NCBI RefSeq assembly: GCF_002115825.1
Contig: NZ_JFJZ01000005.1
Location: 166,631 to 230,630, forward strand
From: Thalassospira sp. MCCC 1A01428
Lineage (GTDB): Bacteria > Pseudomonadota > Alphaproteobacteria > Rhodospirillales > Thalassospiraceae
Direction: 5' to 3'
Length of the DNA: 64,000 nt
Shown: in pieces, positions 30,058 through 38,810 of the stretch
How positions within the stretch are numbered: the stretch's first letter is position 1
How the letters are laid out: each line of letters opens with the position of its first letter
Made by a program: the position numbers and the translations under genes
Notes under the pieces: model-generated
Told to the model about the DNA's origin: nothing
Databases searched by the model: none
The model's input: only the letters and a program-made list of their open reading frames with translations

Positions 30058-32343
30058 TTGGGCAACGACGAATTTATTTTTCTCGACGACGACAACAATG
30101 CACCTTTGCCATGCGAGCAAAATACACAGCACGGTACATTGTCGCCGTGGCGGATCCTGATTGTCGATGATGATATTGATGTTCATGAAATTACCGAACT
30201 GGCCCTGTATGATCTGACCTTTCTGGGTCGTCCGGCAACACTTTTGCATGCCTACAGTGCGCACGAAGCGGCACATATTCTTGCATCTGAAACCGACATC
30301 GCCATTATTTTGCTCGACGTTGTAATGGAGACAAGCGACGCGGGTTTAAAACTGGTTGGTCATATCCGCCAGAATATGGGGTTACGAAATGTGCGCATTA
30401 TTCTGCGCACCGGCCAGCCAGGCCTGGCCCCGGAAATGGACGCAATTACCAAATACGATATTGACGATTACAAGACCAAAACCGAACTTACCCGAAACAA
30501 GCTGTTTACCTCTATTACCACGGCGTTGCGCTCGTTCGAGCGCATGCAAAAACTTGATGCCAACCGTGCCGGTCTGGAAAAAATCATAGCTTCCAGCAAT
30601 GAATTTCTGTCACGACGCGGCTTACGTAACTTTGCCGAAGGCGTCATTACACAATTATCCGGCCTGATGGATGTACAACCCGAGGGCCTGGTGTGCGCCA
30701 TTGGCGGCGGCGAACACCTTGACCTTCTTGATCATCAGCAACCTTCCCGTACCGACCAGATCCAGATCATCGCTGCCGCCGGGCGCTATAGCGACATGAT
30801 TGGCCTTGATCTTGAAGAACTGCATTCCAACGACATTGTGACAGCCCTGCGCGACTGCATGGCACAGAAAAAAACCCTTATTCTACCTGGGTGTATCGTC
30901 CTGTATCTTTATGTCCGCGAAGGTTATGCGCTGGCTGCCTATATTGGCGCGCCAGAACCCATCAACAGCCTGGACCAGCACCTGTTATCGGTGTTTTGTG
31001 GCAATTTGACCCTGTGCGCGGAAAACATACAACTGGTCGAAAAACTCAAACGCCGTGCCTATGTTGACGAACTGACCAATCTTGCCAACCGCACGGCCAT
31101 CCTTGACGCCATGTCGTCAGTTCTAAACGACCCAAACCCGCAGCCCAATTCGCTGATCCTGATCGATTTGCAGTTATTTGCCGAAATCAACGACGTGTTA
31201 GGCCATTCCTATGGCGACCGTCTGTTGTGTGCCGTGGGAAAACGCCTATCAACTGTTCTTCCTGATTGCATCGTCGGGCGGATTGCAGCCGACCTGTTTG
31301 CCGTTATTGGCCGCAGTGAAATGTTAACCCAGATTTCAATGTCCGCCATTTTCACCGCACCGTTTAACATCGAACATTTTGAATTACCCATTCGGGTTGC
31401 CGCCGGGTCAACCGAACTGACAGCCGACGGGCAAAAAACCGCACTGGACTGCATGAAGCAGGCCTATATCGCCCTGAAGCGGGCAAAATCCAGCGGATTT
31501 GGGCAAGTAACCAAATATGATCCGCAACTGGCCGAGATTACCCGTAACCGCGCCAAACGGCTGGGCGGTTTGCAGATGGCTATCGAACGGAACCAGTTGG
31601 AGGCCCATTATCAACCCCTGATCGATTTCAAAACCGGCAAACCTTGCGGAATGGAAGCACTGCTACGCTGGCGCCGTGAAGATGGCAACCTTGTTCCCCC
31701 GTGCGATTTTATCCCCCTTGCGGAATATTCGGGCCTTATCCGCCCCATTGGGGACTGGGTTATGCGCGAAGCAATGGACATGATTGGTAAAGTACATGCC
31801 GCCGGTTTCACCGACATGCGCGTATCCATCAATGTTTCCAAGGTTCAGATGGTTGCCGACGATTTCATCGAGAAACTTGAACGCCAGTTAAACCAGTCCA
31901 CAATTGCCCCGCAATTTGTGGAAATTGAAATTACCGAAAGCGCCTGCGACCTTGGCATTAACGACCTTGAAACGTTGCTGGGTCGTATTCGTGCCCTGGG
32001 TGTTTCCATTGCCATCGACGATTTTGGCACCGGCTTTTCGTCCCTGTCCTATCTTGACCGCCTGCCCGTTGACAAACTTAAAATCGACCGCTGTTTTGTT
32101 ACCCCGCTTGATATCGAAAACGACGGCAGCCGAATTGCCGAACTGATCATTCCGCTAGGCCATCGTTTGGGCATGAAAGTGGTCGCAGAAGGCATTGAAA
32201 CCGAAAAGCAGGCGCAAAAACTGCGCGATATGTCGTGCGATATTGCTCAGGGCTTTCTTTATGGTCGTCCCATGCCAGAAGCCGACATAATGGTTTGGCT
32301 TCAAAATTTCGCCCCCCTCGCAACATCAGGGGCAAATTCATGA
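30058..32343 (+). CDS. Response regulator with DUF3369, degenerate GGDEF and intact EAL (c-di-GMP phosphodiesterase)
   Basis: A 761-residue regulator. Receiver domain at about 31-150 with acidic D37-D39 and phosphoacceptor D87 (IILLDVVME); a DUF3369-like region at about 160-325; a GGDEF domain at about 340-490 whose active site reads A410-A-D-L-F, so cyclase activity is probably lost; and an EAL domain at about 505-755 with E533-A-L, INVS, EITES, DDFGTG, KIDR and AEGIET all present. It is therefore predicted to hydrolyse c-di-GMP when phosphorylated. The start is a TTG after agaagg; an in-frame stop at 30028 rules out an earlier ATG. Its stop overlaps the next ATG (ATGA). Confidence 0.9.
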   Translation: MGNDEFIFLDDDNNAPLPCEQNTQHGTLSPWRILIVDDDIDVHEITELALYDLTFLGRPATLLHAYSAHEAAHILASETDIAIILLDVVMETSDAGLKLVGHIRQNMGLRNVRIILRTGQPGLAPEMDAITKYDIDDYKTKTELTRNKLFTSITTALRSFERMQKLDANRAGLEKIIASSNEFLSRRGLRNFAEGVITQLSGLMDVQPEGLVCAIGGGEHLDLLDHQQPSRTDQIQIIAAAGRYSDMIGLDLEELHSNDIVTALRDCMAQKKTLILPGCIVLYLYVREGYALAAYIGAPEPINSLDQHLLSVFCGNLTLCAENIQLVEKLKRRAYVDELTNLANRTAILDAMSSVLNDPNPQPNSLILIDLQLFAEINDVLGHSYGDRLLCAVGKRLSTVLPDCIVGRIAADLFAVIGRSEMLTQISMSAIFTAPFNIEHFELPIRVAAGSTELTADGQKTALDCMKQAYIALKRAKSSGFGQVTKYDPQLAEITRNRAKRLGGLQMAIERNQLEAHYQPLIDFKTGKPCGMEALLRWRREDGNLVPPCDFIPLAEYSGLIRPIGDWVMREAMDMIGKVHAAGFTDMRVSINVSKVQMVADDFIEKLERQLNQSTIAPQFVEIEITESACDLGINDLETLLGRIRALGVSIAIDDFGTGFSSLSYLDRLPVDKLKIDRCFVTPLDIENDGSRIAELIIPLGHRLGMKVVAEGIETEKQAQKLRDMSCDIAQGFLYGRPMPEADIMVWLQNFAPLATSGANS

Positions 32344-33449
32344 GCCGTTTTACATATTTAAAAATCATAGTTCTGCTTGCTGTCCTGATGTTAACCGGCT
32401 GCGGCGACCCGGAACCGGTCAAAATAGGGTTTATTGCAGGGTTATCAGGTGCGGGTGCAGATACCGGGCTGGCGGCGCGCAATGCCCTTATAATGGCGAT
32501 TGACGATGTAAACGAGCACGGCGGCATCAATGGCCACCCGGTTGAACTAATTATTCGCGACGACGAAAAAAGCGGCACGGTCGGGTACCAGCGCGTGAAG
32601 GAATTTCACGAACTTGGTGTTAGTGCCATCATTGGCCCTATCATAAGTTCGGTCGGATCGGGCATGTTACCGGCAATCAACGAACATAAAATTGTCACCA
32701 TATCGCCAACCGTTTCAGCGATGGAACTGTCGAACAAGGATGACTATTTGTTTCGGATGAGTTCGACGGACCGTGATAACGCACGCGCCTATGCACAACA
32801 TCAGCACGATTTGGGGCGCCGCAAAATTGCCCTTGCCCTGGATCGTTCAAACGCAGCCTTCACCGAAAGCTGGGCCAACGAATTTGAACAGTTTTTTGCA
32901 CAGGATGGAGGCATTGTTGTTAACCGCGTGTCGTTCAATGACGACGAAAAAACAGGATTTTCCAATCCTGCACGTCAGCTTCTGACGTCCGGGGCGGATG
33001 CCTTGTTGTTGGTTGCCAATGGCTTTGACAGCGCACAACTGGCCCTGCAAATTCGTAAATCCGGTTCAAAGCTACCCATCATTGCCGCAGAATGGGCCGC
33101 TTCGGAAGAACTGATTGCGATGGGGGGAAAGTCGGTCGAAGGCATGGAAGTTTTAGAAAGCTATGACCGCAACCATCAGGCTCCGCATTTTCGCAATTTT
33201 GTGACCACCTATCAGCAACGGTTTAATGTCCATCCGGGATACGCCAGCATTGCCACCCATGACGCTGCCACCATGTTATTTGCCGGGTTAAAACATCAGG
33301 CACAAGATGGAACGCCACTTAAGGAAGCATTATTGCGCCTGCGCGAAATTCAGGGATTACAACATTTACTGACTTTCAATGAATACGGCGATTCAGAAGG
33401 CCAAAGCGTTCACGTTATCATCCAAAATGGCCAGTTTGTTATCCAATGA
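32340..33449 (+). CDS. Periplasmic-binding (branched-chain amino acid type) lipoprotein
   Basis: A 369-residue receptor-family binding protein (Peripla_BP_6 type). The start ATG 32340 overlaps the preceding TGA. Residues 1-21 form a lipoprotein signal with lipobox L-T-G-C21. The mature part opens KIGFIAGLSGAGADTGLAAR and has NEHGGINGHPVELIIRDDEK near 47-66. No permease or ATPase gene is present; instead the neighbours are a response regulator and a histidine kinase. It is likely the ligand sensor for that kinase. The end overlaps the kinase start by four bases. Confidence 0.9.
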   Translation: MSRFTYLKIIVLLAVLMLTGCGDPEPVKIGFIAGLSGAGADTGLAARNALIMAIDDVNEHGGINGHPVELIIRDDEKSGTVGYQRVKEFHELGVSAIIGPIISSVGSGMLPAINEHKIVTISPTVSAMELSNKDDYLFRMSSTDRDNARAYAQHQHDLGRRKIALALDRSNAAFTESWANEFEQFFAQDGGIVVNRVSFNDDEKTGFSNPARQLLTSGADALLLVANGFDSAQLALQIRKSGSKLPIIAAEWAASEELIAMGGKSVEGMEVLESYDRNHQAPHFRNFVTTYQQRFNVHPGYASIATHDAATMLFAGLKHQAQDGTPLKEALLRLREIQGLQHLLTFNEYGDSEGQSVHVIIQNGQFVIQ

Positions 33450-35398
33450 ACATCATCAGGCCTTATCATTTTCGGACATGGTTAATCCTGTTGCTGTTTA
33501 CGACGTCGTTAGTCACTTTTCTGGTGGTTGGCGGCGTCATTTTGCTGGTAAAAATTCCGCAAATTCGCAGCAGCCATCAGGCAGCCATCAGTCAGGCCGC
33601 GACGGAAATTACCAACCGCATCGAAACCGTGCTGAATTTTGTGGAATCCGATCTTGATCTGGTTAGTCATGCCCTGTCGCAATTGCCACATGATGCCGTT
33701 CAGAAAGCCATTTCCCATCCCCGCAAGGGCAGGTTTGATGCGTTTTACATTATCCATCAAAATGGTGAACTTTCAGCGGCCTATATTCGCAGTGCCGATC
33801 AGGACCGCTGGCGCGAACTTTCCGGTCTGGATCTGTCGCATAATATTCTGTTTCAACAAGCATCGGTTTCCAGCCACCCTGTCTGGAGCGACCGTTACCT
33901 GTCCGTTATTACGGGCCGCATGACCGAGGCCGTCGCCATCAAGGCCTCGGAAACCGGCGATGTTATTATTGGCGAGCTATCCATTCGGCAGCAAATAAAC
34001 CTTGATCACAGCTTCGCCAGCAACCGTTCCATCAGTTTTTCCATCATGGACAGTAATGGTGAAATTATCGCCGATAGCGACCTTGACGCCCAGCGCCAAA
34101 CTTTTATGCCACAGGTTTCAGGCATTATTCAGCAGGGTAAAGGTACACCATCCAAACTGGGGCATGTGCTGATAAACGACATTAATTATGATGTCGCCTC
34201 TAAATATTCCAACGTCCTTGGCTGGTATTTTACCGCCCGTGTCACCACCGGCCTCGACAATCCGGAAATTCGCAGCCTGACCGAAATTGTCGTTGCCTGT
34301 TTTGGTGGTTCATTGATCATTGGCCTGATTATGGTGCCTTTATGGGCCCGTATCATGGTGTCGCCGTTAAATGGCATCGTTGACCATGCCTCGCGCACGG
34401 CACGCGGGGCAACACTGCCGCCGCGTAAAAAAGGCGGTGTTTACGAATTTAACCGCCTGTCATCCGATCTGGACCGGCTGGCAACGGCGGTGCGCATCCG
34501 CCAGCAGGAACTGGGCCGATTAAATGACGGATTGGAACTGCGCGTTCTTGAACGAACCGCCGAACTTGAACATATCAACAACGAACTATCATCAACCCTA
34601 AAGGCGCTTGGGCTAACCCAGGATGAACTGATACAATCGGAAAAAATGGCTGCACTTGGCCGGCTGGTTGCGGGCATTGCCCACGAGCTAAACACCCCCT
34701 TAGGCAATAGTCGCATGGCCGTTACCACCCTGGCCGACCAGAACATTGCCTTTGGTAAAACCTTGCAAAACGGTTTGCGAAAATCCGACCTCGACGATTA
34801 TCTGGCCCAGGTGCAAACCCTGACCACCATGATCGAACGCAATATCATGCGTGCGGGCGATTTGGTGAGCAGCTTCAAACAGGTTGCAGTTGACCGCACA
34901 TCATCACATCGGCGCCGGTTTTCTGCCCGCGAGGTCATTGATGAAACGATCCTGACGCTGACGCCATCTTTAAAAAACCAGCCCGTGACGATTGAAAAAC
35001 ACATTGAAACCGACGTCACATTAAACAGCTTTCCCGGCGAATTTGGCCAGATCATAACCAACCTGATCGACAATGCGCTAATCCACGCCTTTGAACCGGG
35101 TCAAACGGGCACCGTCACGGTTCACATGGCCGACGCGCCTGATCGCGAAGATGCTATTTTGCTGGAAATAATTGATAACGGCAAAGGAATGCCACAGGAC
35201 GTGCTGGATCGTATCTTTGATCCGTTTTTCACTACCCGCATGGGAACCGGCGGAACCGGCCTTGGCTTATCAATCGTCGCAAACGCCGTTACCTCGCTAT
35301 TGGGCGGCTGTATTACCGCCACCAGCACACCGGGCGAAGGCACGTGCTTTCGGGTGATTTGCCCCTATACGGCACCTGACAATACCGAAAAGGCCTAA
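33446..35398 (+). CDS. Membrane sensor histidine kinase with periplasmic sensor domain
   Basis: A 650-residue kinase: first membrane helix at about 12-35, a periplasmic region of about 240 residues with a Cache-like look (AYIRSADQDRWRELSGLD near 113-130), second helix near 280-300, HAMP-like linker and coiled coil (about 305-395), phosphoacceptor H413 in GIAHELNTPLG, N-box N543 in NLIDNALIHAF, and G-boxes DNGKGMP and GTGLGLSI. It has no receiver of its own; the obvious partner is the response regulator at the head of the operon. The start overlaps the binding-protein stop. Confidence 0.92.
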   Translation: MNIIRPYHFRTWLILLLFTTSLVTFLVVGGVILLVKIPQIRSSHQAAISQAATEITNRIETVLNFVESDLDLVSHALSQLPHDAVQKAISHPRKGRFDAFYIIHQNGELSAAYIRSADQDRWRELSGLDLSHNILFQQASVSSHPVWSDRYLSVITGRMTEAVAIKASETGDVIIGELSIRQQINLDHSFASNRSISFSIMDSNGEIIADSDLDAQRQTFMPQVSGIIQQGKGTPSKLGHVLINDINYDVASKYSNVLGWYFTARVTTGLDNPEIRSLTEIVVACFGGSLIIGLIMVPLWARIMVSPLNGIVDHASRTARGATLPPRKKGGVYEFNRLSSDLDRLATAVRIRQQELGRLNDGLELRVLERTAELEHINNELSSTLKALGLTQDELIQSEKMAALGRLVAGIAHELNTPLGNSRMAVTTLADQNIAFGKTLQNGLRKSDLDDYLAQVQTLTTMIERNIMRAGDLVSSFKQVAVDRTSSHRRRFSAREVIDETILTLTPSLKNQPVTIEKHIETDVTLNSFPGEFGQIITNLIDNALIHAFEPGQTGTVTVHMADAPDREDAILLEIIDNGKGMPQDVLDRIFDPFFTTRMGTGGTGLGLSIVANAVTSLLGGCITATSTPGEGTCFRVICPYTAPDNTEKA

Positions 35399-35433
35399 AG
35401 CATACGGCGTGTTCACCCCGGCGAACCGATAAA

Positions 35434-35476
35434 ACAAAACCCTGCCCGCGTACATAACGGGGCAGGGTTTTGTCAT
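35434..35476. terminator. Terminator between the signalling operon and the convergent small gene
   Basis: Perfect 14-bp stem acaaaaccctgccc/gggcagggttttgt with a 12-nt loop; T-rich on both strands. Confidence 0.88.
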
Positions 35477-35538
35477 TTTAAATACGGCCCAAGCCCGACC
35501 GGCATTTCGTAAAACGCCAATCATGCTGCATATCCGGT

Positions 35539-35886
35539 TTAATGATCGGACGTATTCACAAAATGTTCGGCAAGGCCGGTATCGTATGTCATGCCTTCCG
35601 CCGTCAGAACCACGGTTTGCGGATACCCTTCATGGACCAGCCCCTTGCGTGCCAGCGCCACCCAGACCGACGGGTTGCTAAACCCGCTGGCGTCGCGGGC
35701 TGCGACAACAAATTCGCCCACATGCACATGGTCACCATGGCCATGCGGCGCACGGGTGATCGTCCCTTCGCCTGTTTCGGCGTCAATAACGCCCGAATTG
35801 GGGTCTTTGGCCAAAATCTGTGCCAGTGCAAGGGTGCGGGCCTGCAAGGCATTCAGTTTTTTGGGGTTGGCTTTTTGTACCGGCAT
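35539..35886 (-). CDS. Small conserved-type protein of unknown function
   Basis: A 115-residue soluble protein. Its N-terminal half is helical (NALQARTLALAQILAKD, residues 12-28). The centre has a histidine cluster HGHGDHVHVG (48-57), and the C-terminal half looks like a compact alpha/beta fold (WVALARKGLVHEGYPQTVVL). A good ribosome site (aggga, 8 bases) supports the ATG at 35886. I do not recognise a named family; the histidines could bind metal, but that is speculation. Confidence 0.7.
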   Translation of the reverse strand: MPVQKANPKKLNALQARTLALAQILAKDPNSGVIDAETGEGTITRAPHGHGDHVHVGEFVVAARDASGFSNPSVWVALARKGLVHEGYPQTVVLTAEGMTYDTGLAEHFVNTSDH

Positions 35887-35975
35887 TGCTGTGTCCCTGG
35901 CAAAAAGGTTGAACGGGTTTTATCGCCTGACTTAGCCGCAAACACGCCTTGGCATCAAGCCCGTATTTGCAATTA

Positions 35976-36227
35976 TCACGGTGTCGCAAGCTGTTTGCGC
36001 AGCTTGCGATCCCGCTTTAAATGCCATTCGCGGCTCATGGCCTGCCCAAAGGTGCGAAAGCGTTCAATATAAACCACTTCCCATTGCCGCCCCCGGGTGG
36101 TTTTGGCCCCCTTGCCGCCGTTATGGGCGGCAAGGCGGGCCTCAACATCGGTGGACCAGCCCACATAGGTGCGCGGGCGGGCAACCCCCAATTCGCGCAA
36201 CACATAGACAAAGGTCCGGTCAGCCAT
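35976..36227 (-). CDS. Small GIY-YIG nuclease-domain protein (YhbQ/UPF0213-like)
   Basis: An 83-residue stand-alone GIY-YIG domain: FVYVLREL...RTYVGWSTDVEARLAAHNGG (residues 6-38) and YIERF, then a basic tail (KRDRKLRKQLATP). Proteins of this size and form are the YhbQ/YazA group, linked in E. coli to DNA binding and nuclease activity. I start at MADRTFVYVL (36227), preceded by gaagg; a longer frame overlaps the SDR gene. It begins 7 bp after the upstream SDR stop, so it is probably the last gene of that minus-strand unit. Confidence 0.88.
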   Translation of the reverse strand: MADRTFVYVLRELGVARPRTYVGWSTDVEARLAAHNGGKGAKTTRGRQWEVVYIERFRTFGQAMSREWHLKRDRKLRKQLATP

Positions 36228-36234
36228 CGGGCCT

Positions 36235-37017
36235 TCAGCCCATGGTGGAATTAAAGGCCCCACCATCCAGAAGAACATTCTGGCCGATCATGAAGCGCAC
36301 ATGTTCGCTGCACATAAACGCACAGGTCGCGCCAAAATCCAGCGGGTCGCCAAACTTACCGGTTGGCAAAGCCGCCTGCGCACGGGTGCGGGCTTCATCA
36401 AGCGTAATATTTTCGGTTTTGGCCCGGTTGCCCATCAGGGCACCAATGCGGTCTGTATCATGCTGGCCAGGTAACAGGTTGTTCATCACAACACCGTCTT
36501 TCGCCACCTGGCGTGCCGTGCCGGCCACAAACCCGGTTAAACCCGCACGCGCGGCATTGGACAGCCCCAACTGCGCAATCGGCGACTTTACCGACCCCGA
36601 TGTAATATTAACAATACGGCCCCATTTGCGCGAAATCATGCCGGGTAAAACCGCTGTTGCCAACAAAATTGGCGTCAGCATATTGGACTGGATGGCAGCC
36701 TGCCATTCATCCTGGCCCCAGTCTGACCAGACACCAGGGGGCGGCCCACCGGCGTTATTGACCAGAATATCGGCATCCGGGCACGCTTCAAGCACCTTGT
36801 TGCGGCCTTCTTCGGTGGTGATATCGACGGCAACGGTCTGTACATTCACCCCAAATGTGTCGCGAATATATTGTGCTGTTTCTTCCAGCGGGCCTGCACT
36901 GCGCGCATTAAGCGTCAAATCGACGCCAGCTTCGGCCAGTTTAATGGCGCAGCCGCGCCCCAGTCCCTTTGACGAGGCACAGACAATGGCCTTACGGCCC
37001 TTAATTCCAAGATCCAA
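36235..37017 (-). CDS. SDR family oxidoreductase with atypical active site
   Basis: A 260-residue short-chain dehydrogenase. The cofactor motif reads CASSKGLGRG (residues 13-22) and LVNNAGG near 85-91, but where Y-x-x-x-K is expected the sequence is LGLSNAARAGL, with no tyrosine or lysine. This SN-x-x-R form marks a known divergent SDR subgroup often annotated as 3-oxoacyl-ACP reductase-like. The start is TTG 37017, supported by gggagga five bases upstream. It lies just downstream of dgoA, so a role in sugar-acid metabolism is possible. Confidence 0.85.
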   Translation of the reverse strand: MDLGIKGRKAIVCASSKGLGRGCAIKLAEAGVDLTLNARSAGPLEETAQYIRDTFGVNVQTVAVDITTEEGRNKVLEACPDADILVNNAGGPPPGVWSDWGQDEWQAAIQSNMLTPILLATAVLPGMISRKWGRIVNITSGSVKSPIAQLGLSNAARAGLTGFVAGTARQVAKDGVVMNNLLPGQHDTDRIGALMGNRAKTENITLDEARTRAQAALPTGKFGDPLDFGATCAFMCSEHVRFMIGQNVLLDGGAFNSTMG

Positions 37018-37090
37018 TGGATCCTCCCATGACTTGATCAGTTTGATCGATAACGCGAAGATAGCCCGTCTCCCCGCTCATCGTCAAAGA

Positions 37091-37702
37091 TCAATGGCGA
37101 TAAACCGCGTCATAGGTATAAACATACTCAATTGCCCGCTTGCCAACCTCGTCGGCACTCATTCCCGGTTTATAAATACCCGATCCCAACCCGAAACCGT
37201 TGCATCCGGCCTTGGCAAAATTGGAAAAATCAATTGGCTCTACCCCGCCCACGGCAAAAACCGGCATATCCTTTGGCAAAACGGCACGCATCGCCCCAAT
37301 ACCCTGTGCGCCGACCTGGCTTGCGGGGAAAATCTTAAGCCCATCGGCACCGGCCTTGATCGCGGCAAAACATTCCGTCGGGGTCATCACCCCGGGCCAC
37401 GACCCCATTCCGCATTCCTTGGTGCGTTTAATCACTTCGATGTCGCAATTGGGCGAAACCACAAATTGCGAATTAATTTTCTGCAAGCGGTCAACATCCT
37501 CGACCGTTAAAACCGTTCCGGCACCAATTTTGGCGGCATCCCCCACGGCCGCCTTCATGGCAGGAATAGCCTCGAACGGGTCGGGCGAGTTTAACGGAAT
37601 TTCGATCAGGGTAATTCCGGCATCGACCAGTGCACGGGCAATGTCGCCCGCCTCGGAGGAATGAACCCCGCGCAAAATGGCAATCAGATTACGATGTGAC
37701 AT
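37091..37702 (-). CDS. dgoA: 2-dehydro-3-deoxy-6-phosphogalactonate aldolase
   Basis: DgoA splits 2-dehydro-3-deoxy-6-phosphogalactonate to pyruvate and glyceraldehyde 3-phosphate (De Ley-Doudoroff pathway). The 203-residue protein has IAILRGV near residue 6, the catalytic glutamate in IEIPLNSP near 34, and the Schiff-base lysine in DGLKIFPAS near 123. The start ATG 37702 follows aaagga; a GTG one codon earlier is less well placed. It is 48 bp after dgoK on the same strand, and the pair defines galactonate or galactose use. Confidence 0.93.
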   Translation of the reverse strand: MSHRNLIAILRGVHSSEAGDIARALVDAGITLIEIPLNSPDPFEAIPAMKAAVGDAAKIGAGTVLTVEDVDRLQKINSQFVVSPNCDIEVIKRTKECGMGSWPGVMTPTECFAAIKAGADGLKIFPASQVGAQGIGAMRAVLPKDMPVFAVGGVEPIDFSNFAKAGCNGFGLGSGIYKPGMSADEVGKRAIEYVYTYDAVYRH

Positions 37703-37750
37703 CACATGATCCTTTCCGATCAGAACGTTTTCCCATTCGGGCGTGCCTTT

Positions 37751-38695
37751 TTATTTAACCAGAACGGCATAAGCCCGGCGTAACCCGCCAAGGGTTGCGG
37801 CTTCCGCATCAATTATCGCAGCATCAAAATCATGGGTGGATAATGCCTGGCGATATCGCGCGGCCAGTTTTCCATCGCCGATCAGGGCAATGCTATCCCC
37901 TTTGGTAAGTCTTGCAACAATGTCGGCAATTTCACTGCCAATAATATACCCCGACAATTGCGCCGCCCCACTGGCACCATCTGTGGCCCCCACAAGCCCG
38001 CCTGCACGAATGGTAAACAAGCGGTGCAACAAGTCGCCCGATGCCCCGGCAACGTCTTTTACCGCTTTATCAAAGACCTGGGCATCCTCGTCGCCCTGCA
38101 TCGAATGGCGCAAAATCGACTGTTGCGACAACAGGGCAAAAACCTCGCCGCTCATATAGGTACGAAATGCAGTGATGCTGCCGCTGGTTATATGCGCCCA
38201 TTTACTATGCGTACCAGGCAAACAGACCCAGCCGGTAAAATCGGGATTGTCAGCCATAAACCCCACCAACTGGGTTTCCTCGCCGCGCATCACATCGGGG
38301 TCATCCACCTGTTTCAATCCCGGCAAAATATAAACAGCCAGCCCGGTTTTACTTAACGCCGGCTGCACCGCCCCCCCCGCCAACGAGGATGGCCGGGCAG
38401 GCAGGCTGGCATAAGGGGCCTCGCACCAACCCTGTTTGGCCCCGGCCATGCCGCATATCACCACCGGAATGCCCGCTGTGGTGCCGTCATTGGCATCCGC
38501 TATCCACGGCGCAACCAAATCCCGCAACACCGCTTCAAAGCCACCATCGGTTATTTTGTTCAGGCCAAGATCAGAGTCACGTCGCGCCAAAATTGCCCCG
38601 GCCCCGTCCATTGCCCACAGGCGCAAATTGGATGTACCCCAGTCAACAGCAATCCATTCAAGCTGGTCGGATATCGTATTGTGCGACGGTGCCAC
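37751..38695 (-). CDS. dgoK: 2-dehydro-3-deoxygalactonokinase
   Basis: DgoK phosphorylates 2-dehydro-3-deoxygalactonate. The 314-residue protein has the family N-terminus WIAVDWGTSNLRLWAMD (residues 14-30), DLGLNKITDGGFE near 42-54, CGMAGAKQGW near 82 and LPGTHSKWA near 158. It begins with GTG at 38695. Upstream at 38737-38745 is tcatacgat, a half-palindrome of the kind bound by GntR-family sugar-acid regulators, but no regulator gene is adjacent. It is co-directional with dgoA and the SDR gene. Confidence 0.93.
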   Translation of the reverse strand: MAPSHNTISDQLEWIAVDWGTSNLRLWAMDGAGAILARRDSDLGLNKITDGGFEAVLRDLVAPWIADANDGTTAGIPVVICGMAGAKQGWCEAPYASLPARPSSLAGGAVQPALSKTGLAVYILPGLKQVDDPDVMRGEETQLVGFMADNPDFTGWVCLPGTHSKWAHITSGSITAFRTYMSGEVFALLSQQSILRHSMQGDEDAQVFDKAVKDVAGASGDLLHRLFTIRAGGLVGATDGASGAAQLSGYIIGSEIADIVARLTKGDSIALIGDGKLAARYRQALSTHDFDAAIIDAEAATLGGLRRAYAVLVK

Positions 38696-38810
38696 GTTTA
38701 CCTGCCCATTGTGTTTTGGAAATTTTATTTATTTCCTCATACGATTAAACCCGATTTAGCCCGATGTACATACCGCAAATAGAAAACTGTACATGCGGAT
38801 ATTGCCATCT

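Noticed and set aside
35981..37510. 509-codon plus-strand frame across the SDR and dgoA genes
   Set aside because: Its translation is the antisense of two well-supported enzymes and shows no family motif; the long open frame follows from G+C-rich codon structure.
38737..38800. Two tgtacat copies and tcatacgat upstream of dgoK as a GntR operator
   Set aside because: Suggestive, but the halves do not form a complete palindrome and no regulator gene is adjacent, so not listed as a feature.
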